Of a stretch of DNA of 64,000 bases, positions 1-8,600 are shown one piece after another. The stretch is from positions 62,001 through 126,000 of the forward strand of contig JAOARV010000006.1 in assembly GCA_025210395.1 (NCBI GenBank). Direction: 5' to 3'. Under the pieces are notes generated by a model. That model saw only the letters and a program-made list of their open reading frames with translations. It had not been told where the DNA came from and did no database searches. This DNA is from Marinisporobacter sp. Lineage in GTDB: Bacteria > Bacillota > Clostridia > Peptostreptococcales > Thermotaleaceae. The position numbers and the translations under genes are program-made. Positions within the stretch are counted from its first letter, which is position 1, and the number at the start of each line of letters is the position of its first letter.

Positions 1-828
1 GCGGTAAAGGTAAACATAGGATATGATTGGGAACAATTGATTTTACCTAAGGAACAGAAAAATCTACTAAAGGATGCCTGCAATCAAGTAAAAAATAGAT
101 ATATTGTCTATAATGAGTGGGGCTTTGATAAAAAGGTAGCCTATGGAAAGGGATTAGCCATCATCTGTGCAGGACCTCCAGGAACAGGAAAGACCATGTC
201 AGCTCAAGTTATGGCTAATGAACTGAATTTAGAATTATATCGAATTGATTTATCTCAAATGGTCAGTAAATATATAGGAGAAACAGAAAAAAATCTTCAT
301 CAGATTTTTAGTCAAGCAAGTCTCAGTAATGCCATATTATTCTTTGATGAAGCAGATGCACTATTTGGAAAAAGAAGTGACGTAAAGAATGCAAATGACC
401 GCTATGCAAATATAGAGACCTCTTATTTGCTTCAAAAAATTGAAGAATATGAAGGGGTGACCCTGTTGGCAACAAACTTTCTTAAAAATATTGATAAGGC
501 ATTTTTAAGAAGAATTAATTTTATTATTAACTTTCCTTTTCCAGATCAAGCTTCAAGACAAAAAATCTGGGAGATAACCATTCCAAAGAATGCACCAATA
601 GATCAAGAAGTAGATTTTGAATTTTTAGCTAAAACCTTTGAAATGGCTGGAGGAAATATTAAAAATACCATTATCTATGCAGCCTTCTTGGCAGCTCAGG
701 AAAATGAAAAAATAGGGATGAAGCATATTTTATTTGCAGCAAAGTATGAGCTTCAAAAGATGGACAAGTTATTATTAAAGGAAGATTTAGGAGAATACAA
801 ATACTTATTAGACTTATATGGGAGGTGA
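1..828 (+). CDS. eCIS AAA+ ATPase (Afp15-like), 5' end outside window
   Basis: This is the C-terminal 275 residues of an AAA+ ATPase; the frame is open to the left edge, so the true start lies upstream. The Walker A motif GPPGTGKT (about nt 172-195), the Walker B motif ILFFDEADALFG (about nt 337-372) and a paired arginine RRIN (about nt 511) are intact, so the ATPase should be active. In Afp/PVC-type injection systems an ATPase of this kind (Afp15) is needed for particle assembly. That role is inferred here from its place directly before the DUF4255 gene and the sheath/tube genes. The stop overlaps the perfect Shine-Dalgarno sequence of the next gene, so the two are translationally linked. 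A TTG at 37 could be read as a start, but the frame runs past it with sensible residues. Confidence 0.9.
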   Translation, partial: AVKVNIGYDWEQLILPKEQKNLLKDACNQVKNRYIVYNEWGFDKKVAYGKGLAIICAGPPGTGKTMSAQVMANELNLELYRIDLSQMVSKYIGETEKNLHQIFSQASLSNAILFFDEADALFGKRSDVKNANDRYANIETSYLLQKIEEYEGVTLLATNFLKNIDKAFLRRINFIINFPFPDQASRQKIWEITIPKNAPIDQEVDFEFLAKTFEMAGGNIKNTIIYAAFLAAQENEKIGMKHILFAAKYELQKMDKLLLKEDLGEYKYLLDLYGR

Positions 829-832
829 TGTT

Positions 833-1414
833 ATTCCAGCTTATACTGCTATTGCAGATGTTGGATCGAGCATTATAAAGCTTCTGCAAGAAAATTTAGT
901 ACCAGAACCTATCCTAAAAAAGGAAAATATTGGACTGTGCTCACCTGCTGAAAAGGGAGATTTTCAATTAACCATGTATCTATATAATATTGAAGAATGT
1001 GGAGAATACAGGATTAATGAAATGATTAAGCTTCCTGATGGGAATTTACAATATCCACCCATTTCCTTTAATTTATATTATCTCTTAACGGCTTATTCTA
1101 CTGCAGAATTAAAATCAAAAGCATTAGATGAGCACAAGATTTTAGGAAGAGCTATTCAAGTATTACATGATCATGGAACACTTAATAGAGAATACCTTTT
1201 AGGAAGTCTAAAAAGTAGTGATCAGGATATTCGTATTCAAATAAAAAACCTTACTTATGATGAAATGATGAGAATATGGAATTTTCATGATATTCCATAT
1301 AGCTTGTCCATTGCATATAGAGTAGGACCCATTCTTATCGACTCTACAAGAATTAAGAAAACCAAAAGAGTTGTGGATAGTAGCATTCATATTACTAGAA
1401 AAGATGTGAAATAA
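833..1414 (+). CDS. DUF4255 / Pvc16-type tube terminator protein, probable AUU start
   Basis: This protein of about 193 residues resembles the N-terminal domain of Pvc16/Afp16 (DUF4255), which caps the tube and sheath in contractile injection systems. Family-like features are the opening PAYTAIADVGSSI and the block YPPISFNLYYLLTAYS. An ATG at 818 lies in frame but has no ribosome site. A perfect anti-SD match, GGAGGTGAT, sits at 821-829 with ideal spacing to an ATT at 833, and family members begin at this point. I therefore place the start at the AUU codon. With the ATG the protein would be 198 residues. It follows the ATPase gene, whose stop codon falls inside this ribosome site. Function is from family knowledge; the start is inferred. 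Confidence 0.8.
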   Translation: MPAYTAIADVGSSIIKLLQENLVPEPILKKENIGLCSPAEKGDFQLTMYLYNIEECGEYRINEMIKLPDGNLQYPPISFNLYYLLTAYSTAELKSKALDEHKILGRAIQVLHDHGTLNREYLLGSLKSSDQDIRIQIKNLTYDEMMRIWNFHDIPYSLSIAYRVGPILIDSTRIKKTKRVVDSSIHITRKDVK

Positions 1415-1427
1415 GGGAGCGTAATTT

Positions 1428-2216
1428 ATGGGAAATTTAGCTTGTTCCATTCAAAAGAAAGCAAGCTTAGTTGTAAGGCTGTTTGATGATTATGATTTAG
1501 AATTGATTTATTCAGGAATAACTATTTTTCTAAATGGATATGAAAAGAAGTTTATTCGAAAAAACGATGGCTCTTTTATATTTATTAATTTAGAAGAAGA
1601 TCTTTATGACATGTGTATCAAGTCACAAAATTATCTTCATGAGAGAATCAAGCTAGATTTAAAGAAATTAAATCCATTGAGTCCTGTACTGAATGTTAGA
1701 TTAAAACCGAAGCCTATGTGCTTTTATAAAAAAGACGCAACGAGTATTCGTTTTCAGCTTGTTGATGAAAATGAAAGAACAGTAGAAGCTGATGAAATTC
1801 AAGCTTTTATAGATACAAAAAATTATTTTGATGGAAAAATTATTGAAAATGAAATAGTAAAGGGAAGTCAAAAAATCAGCAAAAAAACTTTTCATCAAGA
1901 ACCTTTTATAGGAGAAGTTTTTTACATAAAGGGGGAAGACACTAGAAAATGGGAAATCATTAAAATTACTCATTCTGAGGATGGAATGTATTTTTTAGAA
2001 GAACCAACAAAGTTTTCTCATGCATTAGGGGAAAAACTTTATAAAACAGTACAAACAAAGACAGATGAGAAGGGTAATGCAATACTTTATTTTAAAGATT
2101 TATATAAAAGCAAAGTGACCATTAAGGTCATCATAAAAGCTAAAAAGCTTTGTAGGGAGGTGAGTGCCCAAATCAGTAGAGGAGAGAATATAGATTTAGG
2201 AAAAATATTTATATAG
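1428..2216 (+). CDS. eCIS-associated protein of unknown function, beta-rich
   Basis: This 262-residue protein lies between the DUF4255 gene and the sheath gene and is read in the same operon. I do not recognise a named family. Residues 15-75 look like a small beta-sandwich of the carboxypeptidase-regulatory type (YSGITIFLNGYEKK, then GSFIFINLEEDLYDM). The C-terminal third (DEKGNAILYFKDLYKSK onward) looks like a second such fold. There is no signal peptide or membrane segment. The position suggests a structural accessory of the particle, but nothing in the sequence fixes its role. It begins with ATG after GGGAGCG, 13 bp behind its neighbour. Confidence 0.6.
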   Translation: MGNLACSIQKKASLVVRLFDDYDLELIYSGITIFLNGYEKKFIRKNDGSFIFINLEEDLYDMCIKSQNYLHERIKLDLKKLNPLSPVLNVRLKPKPMCFYKKDATSIRFQLVDENERTVEADEIQAFIDTKNYFDGKIIENEIVKGSQKISKKTFHQEPFIGEVFYIKGEDTRKWEIIKITHSEDGMYFLEEPTKFSHALGEKLYKTVQTKTDEKGNAILYFKDLYKSKVTIKVIIKAKKLCREVSAQISRGENIDLGKIFI

Positions 2217-2258
2217 AAAGGGGGAAGTAGTTTCTTTGTAAAAAGAAACGCGAAAAAT
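2217..2258 (+). promoter_or_regulatory. sheath-gene ribosome site separated from its start by a hairpin
   Basis: A strong ribosome site AAAGGGGGAAG (2217-2227) lies more than 30 bases before the sheath ATG at 2259, too far to act directly. Between them is a perfect 8-bp stem (GTTTCTTT at 2230-2237 with AAAGAAAC at 2242-2249) closed by a GTAA loop of the GNRA class. Folding would bring the ribosome site to about 14 bases from the ATG. There is no other start codon in frame and no nearer ribosome site. Confidence 0.55.
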
Positions 2259-3995
2259 ATGCCAGAATATTTATCACCAGGTGTCTATGTAGAAGAGTTT
2301 GAAAGTGGTGGAGTACCAATAGCTGGTGTCAGTACCAGTACAGCAGGCTTTATAGGAATTGCTCAAAGAGGAGAAGCTGAAGGACTTCCTGAGCTTGTAA
2401 CAAGTTTTGCAGATTTTCAGAGAAAATTTGGAGGATATTTATCTGAAAATCAATTTGGAGAATACAGATTTCTTTCCTATGCGGTGGAGCACTTTTTCAT
2501 CAATGGAGGTAGCAGAGCCTATGTAATGAGAGTAGTACCAGAGGATGCTAAGGTTGCTACCAATGAAAAATTAGGCTTTATCAAATTCAAATCGAAAAAT
2601 CCTGGAACTTGGGGAGATCGTGTAAGAATTTTAGTAACACCTTCTAGTAAGGCAAAGTCTCCTATTTTAGAAGTATTAGGAGATCCAGAAACCTCTGTAC
2701 AATATAGAGTAAAAAGCAGTATAGGATTTAATGATGGAGATATGGTTGTATTTAATGATGGTGAAAGCAAGCAAGTAAGACAGGTTGTAATGTCTCAAAA
2801 TAATATCATTACATTAGATGCTTCCCTTGAAGGAGAAGTTGTTGATACGAGCATTTTACCTGTTAAGCTACTCAGGACTTCAGAGGTGGATATGCAAATA
2901 TCCTATGGAGATGAAGTAGAGGTTTATGAGAAGTTATCTTTAAATATTAGAGGAGCCAATCATATTGAAAAGGTTGTCAATAAATCTAATTTAATTATCG
3001 TTTCTTGTGATTCAGATGCAGTTGATGCAGTAGAAGAGCCTTTCGAAAGATTAGCACAAGGAAGAGCTTCTAACGATAAACTATGGATTGAATTATCAGA
3101 TGGAAGTGACGGCTCTCTTTCTAATATTTCAGCAGCTGATTTTATGGGAAAAGATTTAGGACCAGGAAGACGTACAGGAATAAAATCATTTACAGATAAT
3201 GATGAAGTAAGTATTATGTTAGTTCCAGGGGTTACCATTCCTGCTGTACAGCTAGATTTGATTGCACATTGTGAAAATAAAGGAAATCGATTTGCAATCC
3301 TTGACATTCCAAAGGACAAGAAGAGTGTAAATGATATTAAAGATTATAGAAATATGTTTGATAGTAGCTATGCTGCATTATATCATCCATGGCTGAAGGT
3401 ATTTGATCCTCTTGATAAAAGGAATATTTTTATCCCACCATCAGGATCTATTGCAGGAATTTATGCAAGATCAGATAATACCAGAGGGGTTCATAAGGCA
3501 CCGGCTAATGAGATCGTAAGATCTTGTTTATCTCTTGATTGTCAGTATAGTAAGGGAGAGCAGGATATTCTAAATCCAATAGGGGTAAACCTAATAAGAT
3601 TCTTTACTGGACAAGGTATTAGAGTTTGGGGAGCAAGAACTGTAAGTTCTAATGGACAGTGGAAATATATTAACGTAAGAAGATTATTCTTATTCTTAGA
3701 AGAATCTGTAAGAAGAAGTACAGATTGGGTTGTTTTTGAACCAAATGATGAAGAACTTTGGGCAAGAGTAAAGAGAAGTCTTGATAATTTCTTGACGGGA
3801 GTATGGAGAGATGGAGCTCTTGCAGGAAATAGTCCATCAGAAGCATTCTTCATCAATATTGATCGAACAACTATGACACAAGATGATATTGATAATGGAA
3901 GATTGATTTGTATCATAGGAGTAGCCCCTGTTAAACCAGCTGAGTTTGTAATCTTCAGATTTACACAATTTACAGCTGAAAGCGGCGGAGAATAA
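2259..3995 (+). CDS. eCIS/phage-type tail sheath protein
   Basis: This 578-residue contractile sheath subunit carries the hallmark N-terminus (PGVYVEEFESGG), a long insertion domain (about 110-330) and the conserved C-terminal sheath domain (from about 400, including IRVWGARTVSS and INVRRLFLFLEESV) that forms the handshake between subunits. In Afp/PVC particles the sheath contracts and drives the inner tube into the target. Only one sheath gene is present, whereas Afp has three. The start is the ATG at 2259, reached from a ribosome site across a hairpin. The tube gene follows 24 bp downstream. Confidence 0.96.
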   Translation: MPEYLSPGVYVEEFESGGVPIAGVSTSTAGFIGIAQRGEAEGLPELVTSFADFQRKFGGYLSENQFGEYRFLSYAVEHFFINGGSRAYVMRVVPEDAKVATNEKLGFIKFKSKNPGTWGDRVRILVTPSSKAKSPILEVLGDPETSVQYRVKSSIGFNDGDMVVFNDGESKQVRQVVMSQNNIITLDASLEGEVVDTSILPVKLLRTSEVDMQISYGDEVEVYEKLSLNIRGANHIEKVVNKSNLIIVSCDSDAVDAVEEPFERLAQGRASNDKLWIELSDGSDGSLSNISAADFMGKDLGPGRRTGIKSFTDNDEVSIMLVPGVTIPAVQLDLIAHCENKGNRFAILDIPKDKKSVNDIKDYRNMFDSSYAALYHPWLKVFDPLDKRNIFIPPSGSIAGIYARSDNTRGVHKAPANEIVRSCLSLDCQYSKGEQDILNPIGVNLIRFFTGQGIRVWGARTVSSNGQWKYINVRRLFLFLEESVRRSTDWVVFEPNDEELWARVKRSLDNFLTGVWRDGALAGNSPSEAFFINIDRTTMTQDDIDNGRLICIIGVAPVKPAEFVIFRFTQFTAESGGE

Positions 3996-4019
3996 AAAAA
4001 TTTTTAAGGAGGTATCCAT

Positions 4020-4448
4020 ATGGCCGATAGAAAAGACCCAATTAGAAATTTTCGGTACAAAGTTTCTGTTGGTGGGGCAGAAGCAGGTTTTAGTGAGGTA
4101 ACTGGTTTTGATATATCTATAGACACAATTGAGTACAGAGAAGGAGACGATCCAACAACTCCATATAAGCTTCCAGGGCTTACAAAATATAGTAATCTCA
4201 CATTGAAGCATGGAGTTACAGATGATATGGAACTATACAATTGGATTAAGGATTGTGTAGAAGGAAGAATAGAAAGAAAAGTGGTTACTATTATTGCTTT
4301 AGGGGAAGATGGAAGTCCTCTTGCAACTTGGGAAGTTGTAGAAGCATGGCCAGTAAAATATAATGCACCAGATTTCAATGCCACAGGTGCAGAGGTTGCC
4401 ATTGAATCAATGGAATTGGCTCATGAAGGATTAAAAAGAACAGCATAG
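4020..4448 (+). CDS. eCIS inner tube protein (gp19-like)
   Basis: This 142-residue protein is of the T4 gp19/Hcp-like tail tube family (Afp1/Afp5 type). The pattern FRYKVSVGGAEAGFSEVTGF, the central YSNLTLKHGV and the ending ESMELAHEG are typical. Subunits stack in hexameric rings to make the inner tube. It has a near-consensus ribosome site (AAGGAGG) 8 bases before the ATG, consistent with high expression. A 13-bp stem-loop without a U-tract follows the gene. Being directly after the sheath gene, it is probably the main tube protein, while the gene at 5132 is the likely second, tube-initiating copy. Confidence 0.95.
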   Translation: MADRKDPIRNFRYKVSVGGAEAGFSEVTGFDISIDTIEYREGDDPTTPYKLPGLTKYSNLTLKHGVTDDMELYNWIKDCVEGRIERKVVTIIALGEDGSPLATWEVVEAWPVKYNAPDFNATGAEVAIESMELAHEGLKRTA

Positions 4449-4460
4449 AAAATATATTTT

Positions 4461-4494
4461 GTTTCAACTATTGTCTTTAGGCAATAGTTGAAAC
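4461..4494 (+). other. intercistronic stem-loop after tube gene
   Basis: GTTTCAACTATTG (4461-4473) pairs perfectly with CAATAGTTGAAAC (4482-4494) around an 8-base loop. No run of U follows, so this is unlikely to be an intrinsic terminator. A stem here could protect the 3' end of the sheath-tube message or mark a processing point, giving more structural protein than the downstream baseplate proteins. Confidence 0.55.
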
Positions 4495-4538
4495 CATCAT
4501 TCATTAAAAATGATGCAATCAAAAGGGAGGAAAACAAA

Positions 4539-4913
4539 ATGGCATTTCAAACAGAATTTGAATTTACATTACCTAGAGGTTATGTAGATAAGGATGGGAA
4601 TTTACACAAAAAAGGCATTATGCGTTTAGCTACAGCAGCAGATGAAATCGTTCCGATGAGAGATCCTAGAGTACAACAAAATCCAAGCTATTTAACCATT
4701 ATCCTGCTTGCAAGAGTTATTACAAAGCTTGGAAAAATGACAGCAATCAATACATCTGTTATTGAAAACTTATTTACGGCAGATTTAGGATATTTACAAG
4801 AGCTTTATGGAAGAATTAATCAATTAGAAAATCCTAATATTAAAGTGGATTGTCCACATTGTGGAAATCGTGTGGAGGTATCTATGGATTTTTTGGGGGA
4901 GAACGCAAATTAA
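4539..4913 (+). CDS. tail-assembly-chaperone-like eCIS protein
   Basis: This 124-residue protein lies after the tube gene, where tailed phages carry the tail assembly chaperone. It begins MAFQTEFEFTLPRGYVDKDG, has a helical middle (LTIILLARVITKLGKM) and ends with a Cys pair CPHCGNRV. I take the ATG at 4539, which has GGGAGG 9 bases upstream; an upstream ATG at 4488 lies within the previous stem-loop region and has no ribosome site. The last codons contain T TTT TTG preceded by an internal GGAGGT, which would let some ribosomes slip -1 into the DUF6760 frame and make a fusion of about 188 residues. The chaperone assignment is by position and resemblance only. Confidence 0.7.
   Translation: MAFQTEFEFTLPRGYVDKDGNLHKKGIMRLATAADEIVPMRDPRVQQNPSYLTIILLARVITKLGKMTAINTSVIENLFTADLGYLQELYGRINQLENPNIKVDCPHCGNRVEVSMDFLGENAN
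4874..4895 (+). promoter_or_regulatory. candidate programmed -1 ribosomal frameshift site
   Basis: GGAGGT (4874-4879) lies 9 bases before the heptamer T TTT TTG (4889-4895), which is in the correct phase of the chaperone-like gene. A -1 slip there continues through GGG GGA GAA into the DUF6760 frame with no stop codon, 16 bases before the 0-frame stop at 4911. An internal Shine-Dalgarno 9-14 bases upstream of a slippery heptamer is a known bacterial stimulator of -1 shifting, as in dnaX. I saw no convincing downstream stem. Confidence 0.6.
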
Positions 4914-5104
4914 TTCGATATCCCTTAAAGAAGATTTATGAAGAAGTAGCCTTCATTGCTTATTATTTTCATTGGCCCCATGAACAAATTATGAATTTAG
5001 AGCATAGGGATCGAAAAAAATGGTGTGATGAAATTTCAAAGATCAATCGGAAGATGAATGGGGAAAAAGAAAAGAAGAATATATTTGATGTATTTAATGA
5101 TTAA
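4895..5104 (+). CDS. DUF6760-type eCIS protein, read by -1 frameshift or from AUU
   Basis: The segment RYPLKKIYEEVAFIAYYFHW followed by LEHRDRKKW is the short DUF6760 type found in contractile injection system loci, function unknown. Its frame has no ATG before the domain. The weak TTG codons at 4850 and 4859 lie inside the preceding gene and have no ribosome site. The domain could be made by -1 frameshifting at 4889-4895, which joins it to the chaperone-like protein, or by starting at the ATT at 4913 that overlaps the preceding stop, with GGGGGAG 11 bases upstream. I favour frameshifting because the slippery site and its stimulator are exactly placed. Coordinates give the -1 frame portion; it ends 27 bp before the second tube gene. 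Confidence 0.7.
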   Translation, partial: GGERKLIRYPLKKIYEEVAFIAYYFHWPHEQIMNLEHRDRKKWCDEISKINRKMNGEKEKKNIFDVFND

Positions 5105-5131
5105 TAGATCATAGGAAAATGGGGGAGAAAA

Positions 5132-5593
5132 ATGCCTAAGAATATGGGAAATACCTATGGGCGTAAAAAAAAAGAGATGCCTGTTGGAAGTTTTCATTTT
5201 GGTATAGAGATTGATGGGATTTTCGAAGGGAGTTTTTTAAGGGTAACAGGAATAGCTTCAGAAATTGAAGTGGAAGAGTATAAAGAAGGGGGCATGAATC
5301 ATTTTGTACATTACATGCCTGTAAGAGTAAAATACTCTAATATTATTCTTGAAAAGGGTGTAACCAAATCAAAGGAATTACTAAAATGGTTTAATCAAGT
5401 AAAAGAAGGAATCATGAATAAGAAAAATTTCTCTATTGTTCTTTGGAATAATGGGGGAGAAATTATAAGAAGATGGAATTTCCAAAATGGATATCCAATT
5501 AAATGGGAAGCAAGTGACTTAGATGCAATGGGTAATAGTATTTTGATTGAAAAAATTGAATTAACACATGAAGGAATGAATGAAAATAGTTAA
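5132..5593 (+). CDS. second eCIS tube protein (Afp5-like)
   Basis: This 153-residue protein belongs to the same gp19-like family as the gene at 4020, sharing the order F-x-V/I-E-I-D-G near the N-terminus, YSNIILEKGVT in the middle and IEKIELTHEG at the end. It has a basic extension of about 18 residues (MPKNMGNTYGRKKKEMP). In Afp/PVC systems a diverged second tube protein forms the first ring on the baseplate hub; the distance from the main tube gene and closeness to the LysM and spike genes support that role. The ribosome site GGGGGAG precedes the ATG by 6 bases. Confidence 0.88.
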   Translation: MPKNMGNTYGRKKKEMPVGSFHFGIEIDGIFEGSFLRVTGIASEIEVEEYKEGGMNHFVHYMPVRVKYSNIILEKGVTKSKELLKWFNQVKEGIMNKKNFSIVLWNNGGEIIRRWNFQNGYPIKWEASDLDAMGNSILIEKIELTHEGMNENS

Positions 5594-5626
5594 AAATTTT
5601 TTACTGATGGTTAAGAGGAGCTGCTT

Positions 5627-8600
5627 ATGAAAATAATCAGTAAGGATTTAAGTAAAAATAGAAAAATATTAAGAAAAGATACGGGCTTTTTGAGTTGTAT
5701 TTTAAAAAAATATTATACGATTCAATCTAATTATATTGGATATATCCAATTAACACATAGATTGAATCCAGAATTAGAGCATTTTGAAGAGGTAGCTTAT
5801 AAGATCAATTTGCAACTTCAATGGTTAAATAATGAAAACAATTATATTTTGACTAATCAACAGCATCAGATTTCAAATTTAAAAGCCATAGAGAGCAAGA
5901 ATATTTTTCATAAGCATTTAAAAGGTAGGAACAATCAAGTTCTTTCTCAAATATTTAAAAATCATGTAAATAGCTATCATACGATTAAAAAAAATAGTGG
6001 AATTGATTTTACCCAAAATAAGAATACATTTAAAAGTATTTTGGAAGATAAGAAAAAAAGTATAAGGAATTTACAAGGAACTTCTATACACAAACACCAA
6101 AAGAAGTATGAAGCTCTAAAATATATAGAAAGAATAGATAGACAATGGAACCATGTTGATTTAAAAGGGAATCAAAAAAATATTTTCATAAGAGATACAG
6201 AAATAGAAAAATGGATAGTAGAATCAGAAAAAGAATTTCAAGTTATTGAGAAAAATACAATCTATCAAGGAAAAGAACTTTATTTAAAAAATTTACAAGA
6301 TAATATAACCAATACGGTAGTATTGAAAAAGAATTTTGAAAATAGTACAAGATCTTTAAAGGTTGAGTCATTCAATCTTTTATCTATGACAAATAAAAAA
6401 AATCATATACATCATGTTAGGAATATTAAAAATATAGTGCCTATGTTTGGTGAGATGATAATAATGAATCAGCCACACTTACAGGTACATGAGAAAAATA
6501 TCAATTTACATTATCAAAATGATGTTTTTGAAGAATTACCTAATTTTGAAAATACATCCATAAGCGATTATTGGATTTTTAATAAAAATATAAATAATAA
6601 AGAAAATCATGAGCTATTTAAGCAAAGACTAAATGCTTTGATTCATTCCGTGTTACAGCAAAACTTTTCAAATAAGTATAAGGATATAAAAAATTATAAT
6701 ATAAACGATTTCATTTCTTTTAAATATAATTTCTTCAAAAATAGTAGGAATATGCTATTAGAAAAAAATAATGATCTCTCAAAATATTTGTTTTTCTCCC
6801 ATTTAAATGTTAAAAATACGCTATTGAGAAGAAATCATTCTTTTATTTCAAAAAAGAAGAGCTTTGGAAATTTTCTTATGCAGAAGAGGGAGCTTTGGAA
6901 GTTTTTTAGTAACCCTTTAAGGATTTCAAACTTTGAAGAAAATATAATAAAAAATAATCATAGTCGAAATGAATATTTTAAATCTATACAGCTTTTAGAT
7001 TTCAAAGATAGCAAAATTTTAAAAAATAATGATCAAATAAATAATCTAAAGCTTTTCAATGATGAAATTTATAAGATTAAAAATAGGGACATATGGAATC
7101 GTCTAGATGGAAAAGAAGAAAATTTTATACAAGAACAAAATGAATGGCTGAAGCAGTCTATTGGAAATTATATAAAAAATATATTTCAAAGAAATGAAGA
7201 AATCATTTATAAAAAGTTATTAAAAAATGATTTTAAATATTCCAGTTTTTTTAAACAAGCGTTTTTAAAATATAAAAATACTAGAAATAGTTTATTTGAA
7301 AATAGTAAATCTATGATTTTAAAAGAGAAGGACTCTCTATTTTCTTATATTCAAAAGGAAAATAAGAAGAGTAGCTTTAGTGACTATTTAGGATTTTTAG
7401 ATTCAAAAGAAAATAGTATAAAAAATAGTAAGATCTTGAGTTCATATTTCAAATATATAAGACTTTCTGATAGTAAAGGTTACAAAACACTAAAAAATAA
7501 AACTGTAGTAGAAAATGTTTTAAAGGATTTTATTTCCTTCAAATACAATTTATTTCTGGAGAAAAATATCAGAAATAGTATCTTTGAAAATAGTCATTTC
7601 TTTGCTCTAAAAAAGAATGATTTTATGGGAGAACAAAATCATTTGATGAAGTGGGCTATTCTAAATAATATAGAAGCAAACAATAATTTAAGAATCAATG
7701 AAATATATAATATAAAAGAATTAAAACAAGACCTGTTCAATTTAATGAATCAAATAGATAAGAAAACAAGTCAATATAACTTACAAGAAAACAAAATAGA
7801 TCCTACAAGCTTATTGAAAGATGCAAAAGGATATTTATTAGATGTATTCAATCAAAATCATGTAAAAAGCATGATGCAAAGACAGCATCAAAGAATTAAT
7901 AAAAAAATCATAACAGAGAATTTTAAACAATTTATTTCTTTAAAGGATGATTTGTTTTTTAATAAAAATAATATAAATATTATATTTAAAAGTAGGAACC
8001 CTGTTATTCCAAGAGAGAATGCTTTTGTATTTTCTATTATTCAAAATAATACAGCTATAGAGGATGTTTTAAGAATCAATGAAATATGCAACATAAGATC
8101 ATTAAAAAAATTAAACCATAAAAAAAGCTATGAAAAAAGATTCACGCAGGATTTAAAGGATTGTATTTCTTTGGAAGATGACTTTTTATTTAATGAAAGT
8201 ATAGAAAAATTTTTCATAGAAAGAAATAATCTTTTTGATATAAACAGAAATGATGCTTTGTTTTTAAATAAAAATATGAAAAATATTTCACTTGAAGGGA
8301 ATAATTCTTTCACTTTAAACAGGAATGCTTTTATATTTTCTTTTAAAAAGAGAAATAGTTTGAATCGTTTTATTGAGGATTCTGAGGTTTTAAACCTTAA
8401 AGAAAACATACTAAGAAATCATCATTATAGCAATAGGGATGTTAAGGATTTCAAATTTTTAAACACTAAAGATGAGAAAATAGTAAGAAGCAATAAGGCT
8501 ATAAAGAAAATAAAGCTTTTCAATGAGAAAAATTATAGGGCTTATAAGGAATATATATGGAAGAAGCTACGGAAAAATTTTCATATACGAAAAAATCATT

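Noticed and set aside
2960-3319. Minus-strand open frame inside the sheath gene
   Set aside because: It is antisense to strongly conserved sheath coding sequence and has no ribosome site.
4895-5104. A sequencing error splitting one gene
   Set aside because: The shift falls exactly at a T TTT TTG heptamer with an upstream Shine-Dalgarno, and the 0-frame stops cleanly 16 bases later; an error remains possible but is less likely.
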